Shown piece by piece: positions 61,388 through 64,000 of a stretch of 64,000 bases of DNA (its first letter is position 1; every line of letters starts with the position of its first letter). The notes below the pieces were generated by a model. The model had not been told where the DNA came from and did not search any database. It saw only the letters and a program-made list of their open reading frames with translations. The translations under genes and the position numbers were made by a program. Source of the DNA: Gilvimarinus polysaccharolyticus (lineage in GTDB: Bacteria > Pseudomonadota > Gammaproteobacteria > Pseudomonadales > Cellvibrionaceae); the NCBI RefSeq assembly GCF_001187555.1, contig NZ_LFIJ01000001.1, positions 646,169 to 710,168 of the forward strand, read 5' to 3'.

Positions 61388-63163
61388 GTGAAAATTGAAA
61401 ATATTATAATTAAGAATTGGAGATCGATAAAAGATCAAGAACTCCAAGCCCAAGATTTGATGGTGATAATTGGACAAAATAATCATGGCAAATCAAACCT
61501 TTTATCATCGGTACTATTCTTCTTCGGCGAGATAAAACACCAAGACCTTGATTTCTATCACGGCTCGACAGAATTGTTTGTAGAACTCCAGTTCGGAGGG
61601 CTAGATGACAGCGACAAGATAACCTTTAAAAAATACTTAACTTCTGAGGATAAGATTGTAGTCCGAAAATCTGCATTCTTAGGAGGTAGCTTTGAGTATC
61701 GGGGTTATATTGAAAACCCTGATGAGGAATGGCTTCAAGAAGAAAATGCATCTGCATACACAAAAAGAGAGTTGGCTAGCAGCCTGCCATTTCATCCGTT
61801 TCTTCCTGATTCAGGCAGAATCACAAAGCAAAATATTGTTGACGCACAAGCCTCTTATATTGAACAAAACAGAGAAGAAATTGAGTTTAGCTTTGAGCTT
61901 GAAACCACCAACTTTTTGGGGCTTAAATCTGTTGCTAAAGGTATTTTTGGCGAGGTCTACTTTATTCCAGCCGTCAAAGAAGCTTCCGACGATTTTACGT
62001 CAAAAGACTCCAGCGTTTTTGGGAAAATGTATTCCGATGTCGTAGAGTTAATGTCAGAGAAAAATAATGACTGGAAAGAAACGAAGGAAAAACTCGGAAA
62101 GCTGTTCTCGACTCTTAATAAAAATGATGATGATGGCAATGAGAACGAAGACCGCCCCCAGCAATTGATTGATTTTGAAGAGGAGCTAACCAATGAGCTA
62201 GTTTCTTGGGGTGCAGAAATAGATATCGAAGTTAGTCCACCAGATATCGAGAGCGTATTTAAAGCAAACACACAGGTTTGGGTTAATGATGGTGTAAGAA
62301 CCGATATAAAACGAAAGGGGCATGGCTTACAAAGAGCATTAACTGTTGCACTAATTCAAGTAGTAGCAAAAAGGTCAATGGCTGCCGCGGAAGACGAAGA
62401 CCCCGAAAATGCTGGAAACCGTAAGGTGTCAAATTCTAGATACTTTATTTTTGAAGAACCAGAGCTTTATCTTCACCCTCAAGCTCAGAGGTCTCTTTTT
62501 GACTCTTTCGTTAGTTTATCAGAATCGGGTAGCCAAGTTATTCTGTGCACACATTCAAGCGGTCTGATTGATGTAGAGAGATATAAATCAATATATATCG
62601 CTACCAAGGAAAATAATTCGGACGAGACCAAGGTTAAGCAATGCACTGAGGATTTGTTTGAAGGTGATTCAAAGAAAGATTTCAACTTATCTTATTGGAT
62701 CAACCCTGATAGAGGCGAGCTGTTTTTTGCAAGTAAAGTAGTATTATTGGAAGGGGCCACGGAGAAAACGGTACTTCCTTTGCTAGCCAAGGAATTGGGT
62801 GTATTCAAATACGAATACACTCTGATAGGCTGTGGTTCGAAAGATAATATTCCGCTATACGTCAAGCTCTTGAATAAATTTTTGATTCCTTATGTAGCTG
62901 TTTATGACCAAGATCATCAGGCACATAAAGGCGAAGATGCCATTGCCTCAGCCGATATTTCTACACAAAAAATTGAAGACGAGATAGACAATAATGTTGG
63001 CACCTCAATTATATTAATTAACGATATTGAAGAAGAGCTTGGGTTGCCAAATGGAAGCAACAGTAAACCTTTTGTGGCGCTAAATCATATAAACACTGAA
63101 GGATTTACTATTAGCGAACCCATGATTTCAAAGATTCGAGATATCTATGATTCCCAAGCCTAA
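61388..63163 (+). CDS. OLD-family ATP-dependent endonuclease
   Basis: 591 residues, GTG start after AAGGAT. N-terminal ABC/SMC-like ATPase split by a coiled-coil insertion: Walker A GQNNHGKSNLLSSV near residue 28, signature GHGLQRALTVAL, Walker B YFIFEEPELYLHPQAQR, His switch LCTHSSGLID. C-terminal TOPRIM nuclease with VVLLEGATEKTVLPLLAKEL and YVAVYDQDHQ. The Class 1/2 split cannot be set by eye. OLD proteins and GajA of Gabija defend against phage; no GajB-like UvrD helicase follows here. It is a single-gene cassette: the frame begins 25 bases after R' and its stop lies within R'' GCCTAAC. Confidence 0.92.
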   Translation: MKIENIIIKNWRSIKDQELQAQDLMVIIGQNNHGKSNLLSSVLFFFGEIKHQDLDFYHGSTELFVELQFGGLDDSDKITFKKYLTSEDKIVVRKSAFLGGSFEYRGYIENPDEEWLQEENASAYTKRELASSLPFHPFLPDSGRITKQNIVDAQASYIEQNREEIEFSFELETTNFLGLKSVAKGIFGEVYFIPAVKEASDDFTSKDSSVFGKMYSDVVELMSEKNNDWKETKEKLGKLFSTLNKNDDDGNENEDRPQQLIDFEEELTNELVSWGAEIDIEVSPPDIESVFKANTQVWVNDGVRTDIKRKGHGLQRALTVALIQVVAKRSMAAAEDEDPENAGNRKVSNSRYFIFEEPELYLHPQAQRSLFDSFVSLSESGSQVILCTHSSGLIDVERYKSIYIATKENNSDETKVKQCTEDLFEGDSKKDFNLSYWINPDRGELFFASKVVLLEGATEKTVLPLLAKELGVFKYEYTLIGCGSKDNIPLYVKLLNKFLIPYVAVYDQDHQAHKGEDAIASADISTQKIEDEIDNNVGTSIILINDIEEELGLPNGSNSKPFVALNHINTEGFTISEPMISKIRDIYDSQA

Positions 63164-63229
63164 CAAGGCGCTGCTGCCGGACAAATTTTCCGCTGCGCTC
63201 CAAATTTTCCGCAGAGCGCGGCGTTAAAT
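63158..63229 (+). other. attC-like recombination site G
   Basis: 72 bases: R'' GCCTAAC (63158-63164), matching the cassette start GTTAGGC (61363); inner CGCtgCTgcCGG pairs with CCGcAGaGCG; R' GTTAAAT (63223-63229). The stop of the OLD gene lies within R''. Confidence 0.9.
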
Positions 63230-63241
63230 TTCAAGGATAGA

Positions 63242-63532
63242 ATGGATACTATTTTTCTAGCAGAAAGATCAATTTGGTTTCTAATGCCATTGTTGTTGGT
63301 GCTAACTTCCAATATTTTCACGAGAGGAGCTCCCTGGGTTCCAAAGAAAAGGCTGTACATCGGAGCAATTGTTTTAGGCTTAATAAGTGTTGTGCTTGGC
63401 CCACAATGCATGTGTGTGGATTTGAAGGATGCCATAATCGGCACACTATTATTTTCTGCTGTATTCAATATCATAGCATTGGTTATTGCATTAACAGTAT
63501 TTAGAATGAATTCGAGTGCAAGTAGAATTTAA
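63242..63532 (+). CDS. Small three-span membrane protein of unknown function
   Basis: 96 residues with three hydrophobic segments (about 12-25, 38-53, 64-88), a CMC pair between the second and third (GPQCMCVD), and a GGAT ribosome-binding site. It occupies one cassette; its stop overlaps R'' ATTTAAC. No family recognised. It could be an accessory of the OLD nuclease, but cassette borders between the two make independent acquisition as likely. Confidence 0.65.
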   Translation: MDTIFLAERSIWFLMPLLLVLTSNIFTRGAPWVPKKRLYIGAIVLGLISVVLGPQCMCVDLKDAIIGTLLFSAVFNIIALVIALTVFRMNSSASRI

Positions 63533-63617
63533 CAAGCTGCTTAAACATCGTTCCGGCCGAAAAAATAACGGCCTCCACTGGACTCGCCATTGCTCGCCGT
63601 TTAGAAAGGCGTTGAGG
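63527..63617 (+). other. attC-like site H, ending at the IS
   Basis: R'' ATTTAAC (63527-63533), complement of its cassette start GTTAAAT. A GGCCG...CGGCC hairpin is at the centre; AAACATCG-like and CGCCGTTTAG arms flank it. The R' position reads GTTGAGG (63611-63617), where the insertion sequence begins, so its last bases probably belong to the IS. Confidence 0.65.
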
Positions 63618-64000
63618 CTGTAGAAAAACTCCAAAAATTAGGAGGACTTTGATAAAATAAGGCATCGTAAATGGAGCTTCCGTTATGCCAAACTTCAAAA
63701 AATATAATTACAACCAAGATGCCATGGTGGTGATTAACTTCGAAGAGAAAATCCAGCCAGGAACCTTTGAATTTACCCTCCATAATCTGATCGATAATCA
63801 CATTGATCTTTCCGAGTTCTATAAAAACTACAGTAACGATGCTGGTGGGCGCTCTGCATACGACCCTGCCATACTGCTTAAAATTATTCTTTTTGCCTAC
63901 GCGAAGGGAATCACCTCTAGCCGTGAAATTCAGTGGCAGTGTGAACACAATATAATATTTAAAGCCTTGTCTTGTGATGCGGTACCTCACTTTACCAGTA
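63614..64000 (+). mobile_element. IS1182-like insertion sequence, left part
   Basis: Starts with GAGGCTGTAGAAAAACTCC, which recalls the inverted-repeat end of IS1182-family elements, 71 bases before the transposase ATG. The right end lies beyond the window. The end position is inferred. Confidence 0.65.
63685..64000 (+). CDS. IS1182-family transposase, partial
   Basis: The frame opens MPNFKKYNYNQDAMVV and runs open to the window edge (105 codons). Hallmarks of the family's N-terminal region: PGTFEFTLHNLIDNHIDLS, YDPAILLKIILFAYAKGITS and SREIQWQCEHNIIFKALS. The catalytic DDE part lies outside. An opposing frame on the minus strand over the same bases is a shadow. Confidence 0.88.
   Translation, partial: MPNFKKYNYNQDAMVVINFEEKIQPGTFEFTLHNLIDNHIDLSEFYKNYSNDAGGRSAYDPAILLKIILFAYAKGITSSREIQWQCEHNIIFKALSCDAVPHFTS

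Larger units (their letters stand above)
60960..63617 (+). mobile_element. Integron-type cassette cluster 2, no integrase in window
   Basis: Three cassettes with boundaries at 60960, 61363, 63223 and 63611. All three have R'' boxes exactly complementary to their own first bases: GTTATTTGC with GCAAATAAC, GTTAGGC with GCCTAAC, GTTAAAT with ATTTAAC. Contents are a cassette without a clear gene, an OLD-family nuclease and a small membrane protein. An IS1182-like element follows. The array may continue past the window. Confidence 0.85.

Noticed and set aside
61388-63163. Gabija system
   Set aside because: The GajA-like nuclease is present, but no UvrD-type GajB follows; the next cassette carries a 96-residue membrane protein.

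Overview
This window reads as chromosome of a marine or plant-polysaccharide type gammaproteobacterium, most likely of the Cellvibrionaceae or a close relative. The grounds are Rnf, metG-apbC-dcd, aroA, lpxH-ppiB and tmk-holB-mltB-pilZ-tatD blocks of gammaproteobacterial type, plus a lipoprotein with a polyserine linker, a habit of Saccharophagus, Teredinibacter and Cellvibrio. The taxonomic call is inference.

Layout. 1-5.2 kb: Rnf electron-transport operon on the minus strand (rnfA-B-C-D and a partial rnfG). 5.4-12.7 kb: metG, divergent mrp/apbC, a ChbG/HpnK-type deacetylase, dcd, and two tandem paralogous outer-membrane barrels, with a long composite hairpin before them. 12.7-23.7 kb: aroA, two Gfo/Idh/MocA oxidoreductases, a ZIP transporter, gltS, a TonB receptor with a Fur box divergent from an AraC/PchR-like regulator, and a secreted metallophosphoesterase. 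24.1-31.4 kb: an AT-rich run of eight same-strand genes separated by sites that look like integron attC sites and by REP palindromes. 31.4-34.1 kb: dienelactone hydrolase, methyltransferase and a Tat-exported oxidoreductase. 34.2-46.9 kb: a cobalamin riboswitch, btuB and a large B12 uptake/salvage operon (cobO, cobQ, btuC, btuD, cobU, cobT, cobC, cobS, cbiB, cobD, btuF). 47.5-60.5 kb: lpxH, ppiB, a TetR-MMPL-LolA-like-barrel cluster, tmk, a pseudouridine synthase, holB, mltB, pilZ, tatD and a dimeric dUTPase. 60.7-64 kb: a second attC-bounded cassette cluster carrying an OLD-family nuclease, ended by an IS1182-like element cut by the window edge.

The main discovery is that 24.1-31.4 kb and 60.96-63.6 kb both behave as integron cassette clusters with no integrase in view. 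The first bases of several cassettes are complementary to the R'' box at the end of the same cassette, which is the expected signature of a cassette that was once a circle. Both clusters start at the same ~290-bp structured repeat, which has compensatory base changes between its copies. A separate ~550-bp repeat family (four copies, three long) lies directly downstream of plus-strand genes and starts with a terminator-like hairpin that also covaries.

All calls come from reading the sequence; no database search, folding program or composition count was run.
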